From Roseburia rectibacter (GTDB lineage Bacteria > Bacillota > Clostridia > Lachnospirales > Lachnospiraceae), in NCBI RefSeq assembly GCF_014287515.2, contig NZ_CP092473.1, positions 3,693,501-3,757,500 on the forward strand: a stretch of DNA of 64,000 nt. Reading direction: 5' to 3'. Positions 52,972-62,061 of this stretch are shown in pieces. How positions within the stretch are numbered: position 1 is the first letter of the stretch; every line of letters begins with the position of its first letter. The position numbers and the translations under genes are program-made. A model generated the notes under the pieces. That model saw nothing but the letters and a program-made list of their open reading frames with translations. It was not told the origin of the DNA and did not search any database.

Positions 52972-53262
52972 TTATAGTGCATCACCACCATGCTCACCAG
53001 TTCTGATTCTGACCGCATCTTCTACGTCATAAATAAAAATCTTACCATCGCCAAAGTTTCCTGTCTGAATCTCCTTTACAACCTCGTCCACGATCGCCGG
53101 TGCCTGTTCATCCGTTACAACGGTTTCTACTTTAATCTTTGGCAGCAGATTAACAGAAAACTCATACTGTCTGGTCGATCTAAGATTTCCTTTTTGATTA
53201 CCACATCCCATAATATTTGCGATATTCATACCATTTACCTTTTCATAGGCTTCCGGTCTCAT
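52972..53262 (-). CDS. PII-like regulatory protein, short N-terminus
   Basis: 96 residues. From GMNIANIMGCGNQKG onward it follows the PII fold closely: T-loop NLRSTRQYEFSVNLLPK, then KVETVVTDEQAPAIVDEV and TGNFGDGKIFIYDVEDAVRI RTGE. Two oddities: about 16 N-terminal residues (first strand and half the first helix) are missing compared with GlnB, and the tyrosine uridylylated in GlnB (Tyr51) is phenylalanine. No good ribosome site. Its place amid selenium/molybdenum genes is unusual. Confidence 0.75.
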   Translation of the reverse strand: MRPEAYEKVNGMNIANIMGCGNQKGNLRSTRQYEFSVNLLPKIKVETVVTDEQAPAIVDEVVKEIQTGNFGDGKIFIYDVEDAVRIRTGEHGGDAL

Positions 53263-53295
53263 TTTGTCTTTTCCAACAGAATGATACTTTTTTAT

Positions 53296-53532
53296 TTAGA
53301 TATATATTTCTACACTCTGTTCCATCTCAATTCCTGATTTTTCAATTTCTTTACCGGACACTTCATAATCTCCCGGTTCCATTCTCCACGCCAGTCCACA
53401 CCCTGCAGAAAGTTCTCTTGGAACCGGGATCAGCCGTCCTTTGATGGAATTCTCATTGCAATATTTTTCCATTGCCATTGCCGCTGATGTGGTATGAAAT
53501 GTGATGATTCTGTAATTTTTCTTTTCTCTCAT
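53296..53532 (-). CDS. DUF3343 protein, putative Se/S carrier-like
   Basis: 78 residues (or 81 from ATG 53541). YRIITFHTTSAAMAMEKYCN and GRLIPVPRELSAGCGLAWRM match the DUF3343 family, which occurs next to yedF and selD and has a conserved GCGL cysteine thought to carry sulfur or selenium. Located between the PII-like and selD genes. Confidence 0.85.
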   Translation of the reverse strand: MREKKNYRIITFHTTSAAMAMEKYCNENSIKGRLIPVPRELSAGCGLAWRMEPGDYEVSGKEIEKSGIEMEQSVEIYI

Positions 53533-53649
53533 GATCTCCATCCCTGCTAACCTTATTTCGTGATGTTGGAGCCAATATCACTATTTAAATTTTGTCCGGA
53601 ATTATTATAAAATATCTTAATGTAATGAATCATCAGGCAGATTTTCCAA

Positions 53650-54687
53650 TTATCCACACACATAAATTTCCTTTTCAGATTTTGGAAGGATCTCCCCAAC
53701 TATGGCAGCCGGATGCCCTTCCTTCTTTAGATCTGCTAAAAGTGCCTCTGCCTGCTTTTCTGGCACTGCAATCAGCAGTCCGCCAGAAGTCTGTGGATCA
53801 AATAAAACCTCTTCCATTGCAAAAGTGACATTTTCAAATGAAACAGATTCACCCACATGATTCCGGTTTTTCTGACCTGCCGCCGTCAGCAAAAACTCAT
53901 CTGCATAATCAAGTGCTTCTTTTATCACAGGTACCTGGTCTGCAAAAATACGGCAGGATAACTTCCCATCCATCATTTCATGCAGATGTCCCAAAAAACC
54001 AAAGCCTGTCACATCTGTACATGCATGGATCTCATATGGATGACAGATATGGGAAGCATATTTATTCAACATTGTCATAGATGCAACTGCCTGTTCCATT
54101 GCAGCATCAGATGCCTCTTTTACACGGTTTGCCGTACAGACAATTCCAACTCCGAGTTTCTTTGTTAAGATCAGTTTGTCACCCGGTTTTCCCTGATTAT
54201 TCGGATATATCTTGTCCGGATGCACAGTTCCCATGACAGAAAGTCCATACTTCACATCTGTATCGGCAATGGAATGACCGCCTGCAAGAGTTCCTCCCGC
54301 CTCAATGACTTTTTCGGAGCCGCCCCGCATGATCTCACCTAAAATATTCAAATCCATACTCTCCGGAAAACATACGATATTTAATGCTGTCTTTACTTCG
54401 CCGCCCATCGCATAGATATCACTGAGCGCATTTGCCGCCGCAATTTTTCCAAAGGTGTACGGATCATCCACCATTGGGGGGAAAAAATCAAGGGTCTGTA
54501 CGATTGCCGTATCATCGGAAATACGATAGACTGCTGCATCATCCTTGCTGTCATATCCGATGAGAAGATTCTCATCTGCCGGGCCTTTCGGCAAACGCTC
54601 TAACACTCTGCTTAAAATGCCTGCACCGAGCTTTGCAGTGCATCCGCCACCCTTGCAAAATATGATTTTTTCCTGATTTTGTTCCAT
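53650..54687 (-). CDS. selD: Selenide, water dikinase (selenophosphate synthetase)
   Basis: 345 residues from [10 protein letters not shown] (ATG 54687), GGAGG further upstream. Makes selenophosphate from selenide and ATP. Active site [11 protein letters not shown] has Cys and Lys at the standard three-residue spacing (TGC codon, not selenocysteine); [18 protein letters not shown] and [14 protein letters not shown] are typical. No selA, selB or selC is seen in the window, consistent with the orphan SelD setting of selenium-dependent molybdenum hydroxylases. Confidence 0.94.
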   Translation of the reverse strand: MEQNQEKIIFCKGGGCTAKLGAGILSRVLERLPKGPADENLLIGYDSKDDAAVYRISDDTAIVQTLDFFPPMVDDPYTFGKIAAANALSDIYAMGGEVKTALNIVCFPESMDLNILGEIMRGGSEKVIEAGGTLAGGHSIADTDVKYGLSVMGTVHPDKIYPNNQGKPGDKLILTKKLGVGIVCTANRVKEASDAAMEQAVASMTMLNKYASHICHPYEIHACTDVTGFGFLGHLHEMMDGKLSCRIFADQVPVIKEALDYADEFLLTAAGQKNRNHVGESVSFENVTFAMEEVLFDPQTSGGLLIAVPEKQAEALLADLKKEGHPAAIVGEILPKSEKEIYVCG

Positions 54688-54766
54688 ATCTGTCTTACAC
54701 CTCCGTGATCTGTGCGCACTCTGTTTTATGCCTGAAAGGATGAGAGTTATTGACATTTTCTATAAA

Positions 54767-55117
54767 TTAATTTGTGAAATATTTTTCAAACAACGTCTGT
54801 GCATCCTTCTTTAACTCCGCATCCATCGCCTGATACTTTTCCATGAAATTCCTTCCCTGTTCTGTCAATGTCATATTGCCGCCGCCTTTTCCACCACTAT
54901 TTCCGGTCATAAGTGAAAAGCCAAGTTCATTTTCAGCGCGTTTTACAATTCTCCAGCCTTTCGAATATGCCATCTGCATCTGACGGCACGCCTCAGAAAG
55001 AGATCCCGTTTTCTCCACAAGTTCCATAATTTGTGCAATGCCAGGTCCGAATATAAGCTCATCTCCATAAATACGCAGCCTCACCTGTTCATGAAGCTTT
55101 CTTTTTCCCAAACTCAT
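54767..55117 (-). CDS. ModE-like winged helix regulator
   Basis: 116 residues from MSLGKRKLHEQVRLR (ATG 55117 after GAGGAT); an ATG at 55165 overlapping the upstream stop would add 16 residues. Contains FGPGIAQIMELVEKTGSLSE, MAYSKGWRIVKRAENELGF and GGKGGGNMTLTEQG, the N-terminal DNA-binding domain of ModE without the molybdate-binding Mop part. Probably controls molybdenum/selenium genes. Confidence 0.87.
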   Translation of the reverse strand: MSLGKRKLHEQVRLRIYGDELIFGPGIAQIMELVEKTGSLSEACRQMQMAYSKGWRIVKRAENELGFSLMTGNSGGKGGGNMTLTEQGRNFMEKYQAMDAELKKDAQTLFEKYFTN

Positions 55118-55161
55118 ATCTATCCTCTTTTCTTTGCCGCTTATTATGCAGACTCTTTCCG

Positions 55162-56301
55162 TCATGCTTCCTCCGCAATCTCCCGCACAGCTCGCACCGC
55201 AGCATCCACTTCCTCATCCGTATTAAAATGGGAAAAGCTGAATCTTACTGCCCCCTGCTCTTTTGTTCCAAGCGTCTCATGCATCATAGGCGCACAATGT
55301 GCCCCCGCACGGACTGCGATCTCATAATCTTCCCAGAGCCAGTCGCTTACACTGCCGGAATCTAAATCCCTGATATTTAATGAGACAACTGCCACTCTGT
55401 TTTCCGTTGTAAAATCTCCATAAATGTTTACACCGGAAATATCTTTTACGCCATTATAAAACCGATCTGCCAGAGCCATCTCACGTTTATAGATCATACC
55501 AATGCCCATTTTTTGCAGATAACCCAAAGCAGCGTACAATCCGGCAATCCCATGTCCGTTTAATGTCCCAGCTTCAAGCGCGGTCGGCATTTCTTCCGGC
55601 TGCGCTTTACTGTAACTTTTGACTCCGGTTCCTCCCGCTAAAAGCGGTCGGATATCCACACCTTTCCGCACATAAATTCCTCCGGTTCCCTGCGGGCCAA
55701 GTAATCCTTTATGACCGGTAAAACAGAGTACATCGATATTCTGTTTCTGCACATCGATTGGAAGTACTCCGGCGGTCTGAGCAGCATCCACAATTAACAG
55801 AAGATGATGTTTTTCTGTAAAAGCAGCGATATGTTCTAAATCTGTCACATTTCCTGTCAGATTTGACGCATGTGTGATCACAACTGCTTTCGTATCCGAC
55901 TGATATGCATGTTCCAGCTCATCATACAAAATCCGTCCCTTAAAATCTGCCGGAAGATATGTGACCTTCACGCCCCGCTGCTCCATCAGATACAATGGAC
56001 GCAGGACAGAGTTATGTTCACATACCGATGTGATCACGTGATCTCCCGGTTCAAATAAACCCTGAATCGCAATATTTAACGCTTCTGTCACATTACAGGT
56101 AAATGCAATACGTGATGCATCTTCCGCGTGAAATAATTCTGCAAGCCGCTCTCTGGTTCCATAAATGATCCTGGATGCATCAAGTGTTGCCGCGTGTGCT
56201 CCTCTTCCTGCATTTCCAAGTGTATGAAATGCCTCCGTGACGGCTTGTTCTACCTCCGGTGGTTTTGGAAATGTAGTTGCCGCATTATCTAAATAAATCA
56301 T
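55162..56301 (-). CDS. Class V aminotransferase/cysteine desulfurase of the selenium locus
   Basis: 379-residue PLP enzyme: YLDNAATTFPKPPEVEQAV, EHNSVLRPLYLM, VDAAQTAGVLPIDV, PLP-Lys in CFTGHKGLLGPQGTGG, and catalytic Cys in AVRAGAHCAPMMHETLG. Related to CsdA/SufS and to the EF2568 family linked with orphan SelD. Likely delivers sulfur or selenium (selenocysteine lyase-like) for cofactor maturation. Start overlaps the yedF stop by 4 bp. Confidence 0.9.
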   Translation of the reverse strand: MIYLDNAATTFPKPPEVEQAVTEAFHTLGNAGRGAHAATLDASRIIYGTRERLAELFHAEDASRIAFTCNVTEALNIAIQGLFEPGDHVITSVCEHNSVLRPLYLMEQRGVKVTYLPADFKGRILYDELEHAYQSDTKAVVITHASNLTGNVTDLEHIAAFTEKHHLLLIVDAAQTAGVLPIDVQKQNIDVLCFTGHKGLLGPQGTGGIYVRKGVDIRPLLAGGTGVKSYSKAQPEEMPTALEAGTLNGHGIAGLYAALGYLQKMGIGMIYKREMALADRFYNGVKDISGVNIYGDFTTENRVAVVSLNIRDLDSGSVSDWLWEDYEIAVRAGAHCAPMMHETLGTKEQGAVRFSFSHFNTDEEVDAAVRAVREIAEEA

Positions 56302-56927
56302 GGTTTTACAATATTTCCTGCCTGTGTCATTTTCTCAGCAATCACATACATATTTGTTACACTTCCCACCTGAAGTTTATCCGTAAGTCCATAGTGATTA
56401 AGGCATGTACCACAGGTTAAAATCTCCACGCCCTGTGCCTCTAATGATTTCAGATCCTCAAGTGTCGGTGATTCCTCACAGGTCAGTTTTGCACCTCCGT
56501 TATAAAAAAGCATGGTTTTCGGTAATACATCCTGCTCTGTCAGCGCATAAATAAAGCCCTTGATCAGAACTTTTCCAAGCTCATTATCGCCCTCACCCAT
56601 ATGATCTGCAGAGATCACAACAACCGTGTTGCCATGGATTGCATTCGGAGCACAGGTTTCTTTTTCTGTGTCTGTTACGGACATTTCATCACTCTGGTCC
56701 GCTGCTCCATCTCCAATCTCCATCGTCACTTTATACTGTCCCTCTGCGATTTTCTCGGACTTCACTCCATAGCCTTTCTGTTTTGCCATCTTCGTCAGAT
56801 TCTGAACCGCGATCTCGTTATCCACCAGTGTCTCCACAACACCAGAACCTTTAAGCTCTTTGATTGCATTTTTTGTTTTTACTACCGGAATCGGGCAGGT
56901 ATCGCCCATTGCATTTACTGTAATCAT
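56298..56927 (-). CDS. yedF: Selenium metabolism protein YedF
   Basis: 209 residues: N-terminal TusA-like domain (NAMGDTCPIPVVKTKNAI with the sulfur/selenium-carrying Cys) and C-terminal DsrE-like domain (LKSLEAQGVEILTCGTCLNH YG). Family marks selenium use together with SelD. First gene of its operon, ATGA-coupled to the aminotransferase gene. Confidence 0.93.
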   Translation of the reverse strand: MITVNAMGDTCPIPVVKTKNAIKELKGSGVVETLVDNEIAVQNLTKMAKQKGYGVKSEKIAEGQYKVTMEIGDGAADQSDEMSVTDTEKETCAPNAIHGNTVVVISADHMGEGDNELGKVLIKGFIYALTEQDVLPKTMLFYNGGAKLTCEESPTLEDLKSLEAQGVEILTCGTCLNHYGLTDKLQVGSVTNMYVIAEKMTQAGNIVKP

Positions 56928-57138
56928 CTTTTTTCCAGCCTTTCTGCTAAATTTTTCATTATTCTTATAAAGATTCCATATACCATAGGCAACTCTTAAC
57001 TTCCTGCTACATCAATTTTGAACTGCCTTATAATACGGGAAACCATATGAATCAGAAAAGGGCATTACGGAATCTCTCCAGTAACACCCTCGTTATTCTT
57101 TTATAAGTATAACACTATTTTCTCAGCTTGAAAATAGT
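56928..57138 (-). promoter_or_regulatory. Promoter, palindromic operator and structured leader of the yedF operon
   Basis: Minus strand: a perfect inverted repeat ACTATTTTC-(7)-GAAAATAGT (57114-57138) overlaps the region just before a TATACT -10 box (about 57103-57108), a likely operator. The leader then forms GGGTGTTAC/GTAATGCCC (57060-57092) followed by TTTT, a possible attenuator, about 130 bp before yedF. I cannot match it to a known riboswitch. Confidence 0.5.
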
Positions 57139-57197
57139 ATTTTAAAAATATCTCTCAAATTTTAACCGGCAGACATACCTCATTCAGCACCACACAG

Positions 57198-57701
57198 CTA
57201 TCCTCTCCGCGCACATTCCCCATCTCTCCCCAACAAAATATCCATCCCATGTTCCAGCGAATCTAAGATATAAGTCAGGCTTTCCTCGACCGCTTTTGGA
57301 CTGCCCGGCAGATTTACGATCAGGGACTGCCCCCGGATCGCACTTGCACCACGGCTTAACATGGCACGCTTCGTAATTGTCATGCTGTAAGCCCGGATTG
57401 CCTCCGCAATTCCCGGTGCATTCCGGTCACAAACGGCAAGCGTTGCCTCCGGTGTCACATCCCGCAGGGAAAATCCTGTTCCACCTGTCGTTAAGATCAG
57501 ACTGCATTTACATTCATCCGCAAGCCTTATCATTTCCTGTTCCAGCTCTTTTTGCTCGTCCGGCAGCACCCGATAGGATATAATTTCGTATTTTTCAGAC
57601 GGCAGTATTTCTCTGATCCGTTTTCCACTGATATCCTCACGCTCTCCCTTTGAACCTTTGTCGCTTGCTGTTATGATTCCGACTGTGTACTTATTATTCA
57701 T
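57198..57701 (-). CDS. mogA: Molybdopterin adenylyltransferase, MogA/MoaB family
   Basis: 167 residues from MNNKYTVGIITASDKG (ATG 57701, GGAG upstream). SLILTTGGTGFSLRDVTPEA is the molybdopterin-binding motif, with the SRGASAIRGQSLIVNLPGSP segment. Activates molybdopterin with AMP before molybdenum insertion. The open frame extends a further 50 codons upstream into the foldback repeat, but that part is not protein-like. Confidence 0.92.
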   Translation of the reverse strand: MNNKYTVGIITASDKGSKGEREDISGKRIREILPSEKYEIISYRVLPDEQKELEQEMIRLADECKCSLILTTGGTGFSLRDVTPEATLAVCDRNAPGIAEAIRAYSMTITKRAMLSRGASAIRGQSLIVNLPGSPKAVEESLTYILDSLEHGMDILLGRDGECARRG

Positions 57702-57778
57702 CTTACTCTCCATTTCTATGCTGATTTGTTTCAATAATATCCATGCTTGTTGATAACTGTTAATAATTCCATGAACCT

Positions 57779-58716
57779 GCCCGCCAAATGCTGGTTTGGG
57801 TGTGAGTTGAGTTCCCCGGTGAAGGGTGGTTCCGGGGTTTTTGATTGGCAAATTGCATCAAGCCGGGACTGTTTTGTTCCGTTGTCCGAAAATAAGAAAG
57901 TCTAAGTATGCCTGATTTATATTGTGGTGGAGTGACGTGTGCGTCTTAAATGTGCCATCCGGGCACATTAAGACTTGTGCTGCCGTCCGTGGCAGCACAA
58001 CACTGTATTTCGGGCAGGCATACTAAGACTTTCTAATTTTCTCCCAAAGTCACAAAACGAATCCCGGTTTGATGCGATTTGCCAGCCGTAAGGCTGTGAA
58101 CCACCCTTCGCCGGGGAACTCATTTTACAACCTTGGGAGTGCGTAAATTTTTAGTGTTTTGTGTCTTTATTGCCATACACATTTGAAAAAATATTCTGTG
58201 TTATTTGGTCTGGCAATTTGCCAAGTAATCCGTATTATGCAATGCAGCAGATAAAAATTCTAGCAATTCCTTAGGATGAATATTAATGATACAGCACATT
58301 AGCATTTTAAGCATATTTTCATTCAAGCGAATATCAAAAATTCGCACCTACGCCCCCAGTTTTGAGATGAACCGCCCACCCAAATGGTGTTCATAACCTG
58401 ACGGCTGGCATCTTGCGCAAAGTCGGAGCTGATTTTGTGACTTTGGGAGAAAATTAGAAAATCTTAGTGTGCCTGTAGATACACAGTGATGTTCTGCCAC
58501 GGATGGCAGAACAAGGCAGCATCGAGTCATGGATGACTCGTTGTTGCCGGTCACGTCACTCCGAGAAAACCTAAATCAGGCATACCTAGACTTTTCTTAT
58601 TTTCGTACAACGGAACAAAAATTACTTCGGCTTTGCGCAAGATGCCATTCACAAGCCTATGAAACACCATTTGGACGGGCGATTTATTTCATAAACAAAC
58701 CATCATTTGGCGGGCA
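57779..58716. repeat. Nested foldback repeat between mogA and moaC (0.94 kb)
   Basis: The outermost arms GCCCGCCAAATG(C/A)TGGTTTG lie at 57780-57801 and, inverted, at about 58695-58716. Inside are two foldback units: 57797-58122 (arms GAGTTCCCCGG..GAAGGGTGGTTC, inner arms AAAGTCTAAGTATGCCTG) and about 58370-58690 (arms CCAAATGGTGTT, GGCATCTTGCGCAAAG, inner arms around GTGCCTG/CAGGCATAC). Both units share the inner arms and a GTGACGTG segment, in opposite orientation. No gene of its own. Confidence 0.8.
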
Positions 58717-58722
58717 CCAATC

Positions 58723-59202
58723 TTATTTTTCACAGACATAATGTCCACTCTTGCCACCATCCTTTTCCAGCAAATGAATGTCGGTGATCCGCATCCCACG
58801 GTCCATCGCCTTGCACATATCGTAAATGGTCAGAAGTGTCACACTCACCCCTGTCATCGCCTCCATCTCAACACCTGTCTTTCCGATACAGGAGGTCTTA
58901 CAGATTGCCTCAATAGCACTTTCCTCATCATGCATCTTAAAGCTGACTTCACAGTCTGTCAGTGCAATGATATGACATAGGGGGATCAGTTCCGAATTTT
59001 TCTTTGCTGCCATGATTCCTGCAATGCGCGCCACCCCAAGAACATCTCCTTTTTTTGCGGTATGTCCCTTGATTGCCGCATACACCTCCTCATTGACATA
59101 TATCTTTCCGGCTGCCACTGCCACACGGTAGGTATCATCCTTGGCATGAACATCCACCATGATCGCATTTCCTTCCTTATTAAAATGAGTAAACTCTCCC
59201 AT
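58723..59202 (-). CDS. moaC: Cyclic pyranopterin monophosphate synthase
   Basis: 159 residues: THFNKEGNAIMVDVHAKDDT, GVARIAGIMAAKKNSELIPL CHI, and MEAMTGVSVTLLTIYDMCKA MD, all diagnostic. Second step of molybdopterin synthesis, with MoaA. AAGGAGAG upstream; own promoter. Confidence 0.95.
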   Translation of the reverse strand: MGEFTHFNKEGNAIMVDVHAKDDTYRVAVAAGKIYVNEEVYAAIKGHTAKKGDVLGVARIAGIMAAKKNSELIPLCHIIALTDCEVSFKMHDEESAIEAICKTSCIGKTGVEMEAMTGVSVTLLTIYDMCKAMDRGMRITDIHLLEKDGGKSGHYVCEK

Positions 59203-59298
59203 ATGTGGCTCTCCTTTCCCGACGCAACATTTTCCTGATATGCCTGTGCAGACAGCACTTTATAATATCTGGGGCTTATCTGATTACCTTCTTTCCTT

Positions 59299-59326
59299 AT
59301 TATATAGGAGATTTGCACACTTGCAA
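59299..59326 (-). promoter_or_regulatory. Promoter of moaC
   Basis: Minus strand TTGCAA (59321-59326), 16 bp, TATAAT (59299-59304), about 95 bp before the start. Confidence 0.6.
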
Positions 59327-59435
59327 TCCCAATTTTCTTCCTGTTTTTACCTGTTTTGGACATATTTTGTTCATTTTTTATTCATATTCAATAGAAAAAC
59401 ACAGATTGTTCATTCTTTTTTATTCATCTTTCCGA

Positions 59436-59464
59436 TTGATTTTTTACCTGAGAAGCGATATATT
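59436..59464 (+). promoter_or_regulatory. Promoter of the LtaS-like gene
   Basis: TTGATT (59436-59441), 17 bp, TATATT (59459-59464). About 125 bp leader to the start at 59589. The rest of the 59203-59588 divergent region shows no gene. Confidence 0.6.
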
Positions 59465-59588
59465 CTCTTAGTGTCAAAAATAATATTTTTACACAGGGTT
59501 TACGTACCTTTTACAAAATACCAAAAACAACAGCATTTCCATTTAAAGATAGACAGTTTGATATTATACGAAACTTTGGGAGGTCACC

Positions 59589-61979
59589 ATGAAAGAAAAA
59601 TTACATCTTTGTCTTGATAAGATTTCTCTTATCCGTTCAAAATTACCAAAGAAAAAGCCACACGGCGAAAAATATTATAAAATGATAGCATTTTTAAACA
59701 AGTACTCATTAGTATTTCATTTTATCTTAGCATGCATGCTGACATTTGCGATCGAAGTGATTTCAAGAAGAGATTTTCTTTCAACCATCTCTTTCTTACA
59801 TAATCACACACTTGCATACCTTTACAATGCATTTATCGTATTTGCATCGCTCTCGATCGTATACCTGTTCCGGTGCAGGGCGCAGCTACGTGTACTGATC
59901 AGTGGTTTATGGCTGTTTCTTGGTACAATCAACGGTCTGATCCTTTCAAACCGTGTCACACCTTTCAGCTACACCGATCTAAAATGTATCTCTGACCTGT
60001 TCGCAATGCAGAATACAAACTATTTTACCGCAGAAGAGGCAACTCTTGTAGTCGGTGTTGTTGTTGCATTTTTTGTATTTTTAGGTTTCTTTTTTGCAAA
60101 AGGGCCAAAATATCAGGGAAAACGTCATTTTGTATTAGGACCAGTTGCGATTGCTGCCTTACTTTTAGTAGGACTTCCGATCACAACACAGGCTGCACAG
60201 GGTTCTAACATCCTTGCTTCCTATTTTTCCAACATTGCCCAGGGTTATGCTGATTATGGTTTTGTATACGGTTTCTCCACCAGCGTGGTTGGCCGTGGTA
60301 TGAGCAAACCGGATGATTATTCTGAGGAAACTGTCGACGCGATTGAAACTCTGGTCAATTCTTCCAAGGAACAGACAACAGTTTCAAAAGACAGCGAACC
60401 AAATATCATTTGTGTCCTGTTAGAGTCATTTACAGATCCTTACGAAGTAAACTTTTTAAATATGTCCGAAGATCCGATTCCGAATTTCCATAATTTAGAG
60501 AGTAACTACTCGACCGGATATCTTACCGTTCCGGTTGTCGGCGCAGGTACCGCAAACACAGAGTTTGAAGTTTTAACCGGCATGAGCATGCAGTATTTCG
60601 GAACCGGTGAATATCCTTACAAAACCATTTTAAAACAGACAGACTGCGAAAGTATTGCATCTGACTTATCAAAGATCGGTTACGGAACACATGTAGTTCA
60701 CAATAATACAGCTACTTTTTACAGCAGAAACAATGCTTTCTCCATGATGGGATTTGACACATTTACCAGTAAAGAGCTGATGAACATCACACAGTACACA
60801 CCAAACGGCAACTGGCCAACGGATGATGTACTGGTTCAGGAAACTGTAAAAGCCTTGGATTCCACAAAAGATCAGTCCGATTTTGTATATACGATCACCG
60901 TAGAAGGCCACGGTGATTACCCGACCGAAAAGATTTTAACTGATCCGGCAATCAAAGTTACCGGCGCAGCAACAGAAGAATCAAACAATCAGTGGGAATA
61001 TTACGTAAATATGATCCATGAGGTAGATGATTTCATCGGCGATCTGATCTCCGCTGTTGACCGTCGTGGTGAGGATACCATCGTCGTAATGTTCGGCGAT
61101 CATCTTCCGACCATGGGACTTTCTGATTCTGATATGAAATCCGGTGATATTTTCAAGACAAAATATATCACCTGGAATAATATGGGACTTCCGAAAGAAG
61201 ATGCTGATCTGACCGCTTACCAGCTTCTTTCCCAGATCACAGATCAGGCAGGTATCCACGAAGGAACCATGTTTAATTACCATCAGACACAGCGCAATTC
61301 CGAGACATACTTAAATGGTCTTGAGAATCTGCAGTATGATTTACTTTACGGCAAAAGATATACTTACAGCGGCGAGGATCCCTATCCTGCTACTGACCTT
61401 CAGATGGATGTGGAGGATGTTACGATTTCCAATCTCCGCAAAAATTCTGACCGCAATATTTTTGCTGTGTACGGTTCAAGATTTACCAAGAATACAAAGA
61501 TCTTTGTAAATGGCGAGAAAGTTCCTACCAACTACATTTCTTCTGCACTTGTTACAACCAGTCTCGATAACGTAAAAGATGGAGATACGATCAGCGTAAA
61601 TATTCTCGGTTCAAAGGGGATCCTTCTTCGTACCGGAGTTGATGAGGTTGTTTATGAAGATCCAGATGTGATCCATGAGACAGAGACGGAAAATCCGACC
61701 GAGACAACTGAAGTACCAGTCCCTGCATCCACATGGAATCTGAACATGCCTTCTTCGGAAAAGACAGATATGAAATCTTCTGAAAGCACGGAAGTGAAAT
61801 CTTCCGAAGATACGGAGGTGAAATCTTCCGAAAATACGGAGGTAAAATCGTCTGAGAGTACTGAAGTGAAATCGTCTGAGAACACTGAGGTAAAATCCTC
61901 TGAAAGTACAGAAGTGAAATCCTCTGAAAGCACGGAAGTGAAATCTTCCGAAAATATCTCTGACACACTTGGCAGATAG
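59589..61979 (+). CDS. LtaS-family phosphoglycerol transferase with C-terminal octapeptide repeat
   Basis: 796 residues, start after GGGAGG. Five N-terminal membrane helices (about 35-215), then an extracellular sulfatase-like domain: ICVLLESFTDPYEV (metal ligand Glu), VVGAGTANTEFEVLTG with the likely catalytic Thr near 321, and VVMFGDHLPTMG. Polymerises or transfers phosphoglycerol units (lipoteichoic acid or related glycan decoration). About residues 600-690 form an extra beta domain, and the last 70 residues repeat (S/N/D)TEVKSSE eight times. Lone gene with own promoter and terminator. Confidence 0.9.
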   Translation: MKEKLHLCLDKISLIRSKLPKKKPHGEKYYKMIAFLNKYSLVFHFILACMLTFAIEVISRRDFLSTISFLHNHTLAYLYNAFIVFASLSIVYLFRCRAQLRVLISGLWLFLGTINGLILSNRVTPFSYTDLKCISDLFAMQNTNYFTAEEATLVVGVVVAFFVFLGFFFAKGPKYQGKRHFVLGPVAIAALLLVGLPITTQAAQGSNILASYFSNIAQGYADYGFVYGFSTSVVGRGMSKPDDYSEETVDAIETLVNSSKEQTTVSKDSEPNIICVLLESFTDPYEVNFLNMSEDPIPNFHNLESNYSTGYLTVPVVGAGTANTEFEVLTGMSMQYFGTGEYPYKTILKQTDCESIASDLSKIGYGTHVVHNNTATFYSRNNAFSMMGFDTFTSKELMNITQYTPNGNWPTDDVLVQETVKALDSTKDQSDFVYTITVEGHGDYPTEKILTDPAIKVTGAATEESNNQWEYYVNMIHEVDDFIGDLISAVDRRGEDTIVVMFGDHLPTMGLSDSDMKSGDIFKTKYITWNNMGLPKEDADLTAYQLLSQITDQAGIHEGTMFNYHQTQRNSETYLNGLENLQYDLLYGKRYTYSGEDPYPATDLQMDVEDVTISNLRKNSDRNIFAVYGSRFTKNTKIFVNGEKVPTNYISSALVTTSLDNVKDGDTISVNILGSKGILLRTGVDEVVYEDPDVIHETETENPTETTEVPVPASTWNLNMPSSEKTDMKSSESTEVKSSEDTEVKSSENTEVKSSESTEVKSSENTEVKSSESTEVKSSESTEVKSSENISDTLGR
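61765..61960 (+). repeat. In-frame 24-bp tandem repeats in the LtaS-like gene
   Basis: About eight units encoding (S/N/D)TEVKSSE near the extreme C-terminus. Units differ by synonymous changes and by S/N/D exchanges. The opposite strand is open as an artefact of the repeat. Confidence 0.9.
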
Positions 61980-62002
61980 CTTTATTAAAAAATCAAAATA
62001 AC

Positions 62003-62051
62003 AGACAAGTCCGATATGTGGCAAGATGCTGCTATTGGGCTTGTTTTTTTG
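62003..62051 (+). terminator. Terminator of the LtaS-like gene
   Basis: CAAGTCC...GGGCTTG followed by TTTTTTT. Confidence 0.75.
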
Positions 62052-62061
62052 CAAAATAATT

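Noticed and set aside
54600..54660. SelD as a selenoprotein
   Set aside because: The active-site codon is TGC (Cys), not TGA.
61770..61960. Tandem repeat as a CRISPR array
   Set aside because: 24-bp units follow one another without spacers and stay in frame within a gene.
61591..62054. Minus-strand frames of 104-147 codons with SEDFTSV-like repeats
   Set aside because: They exist only because the octapeptide repeat leaves all frames open; no ribosome site.
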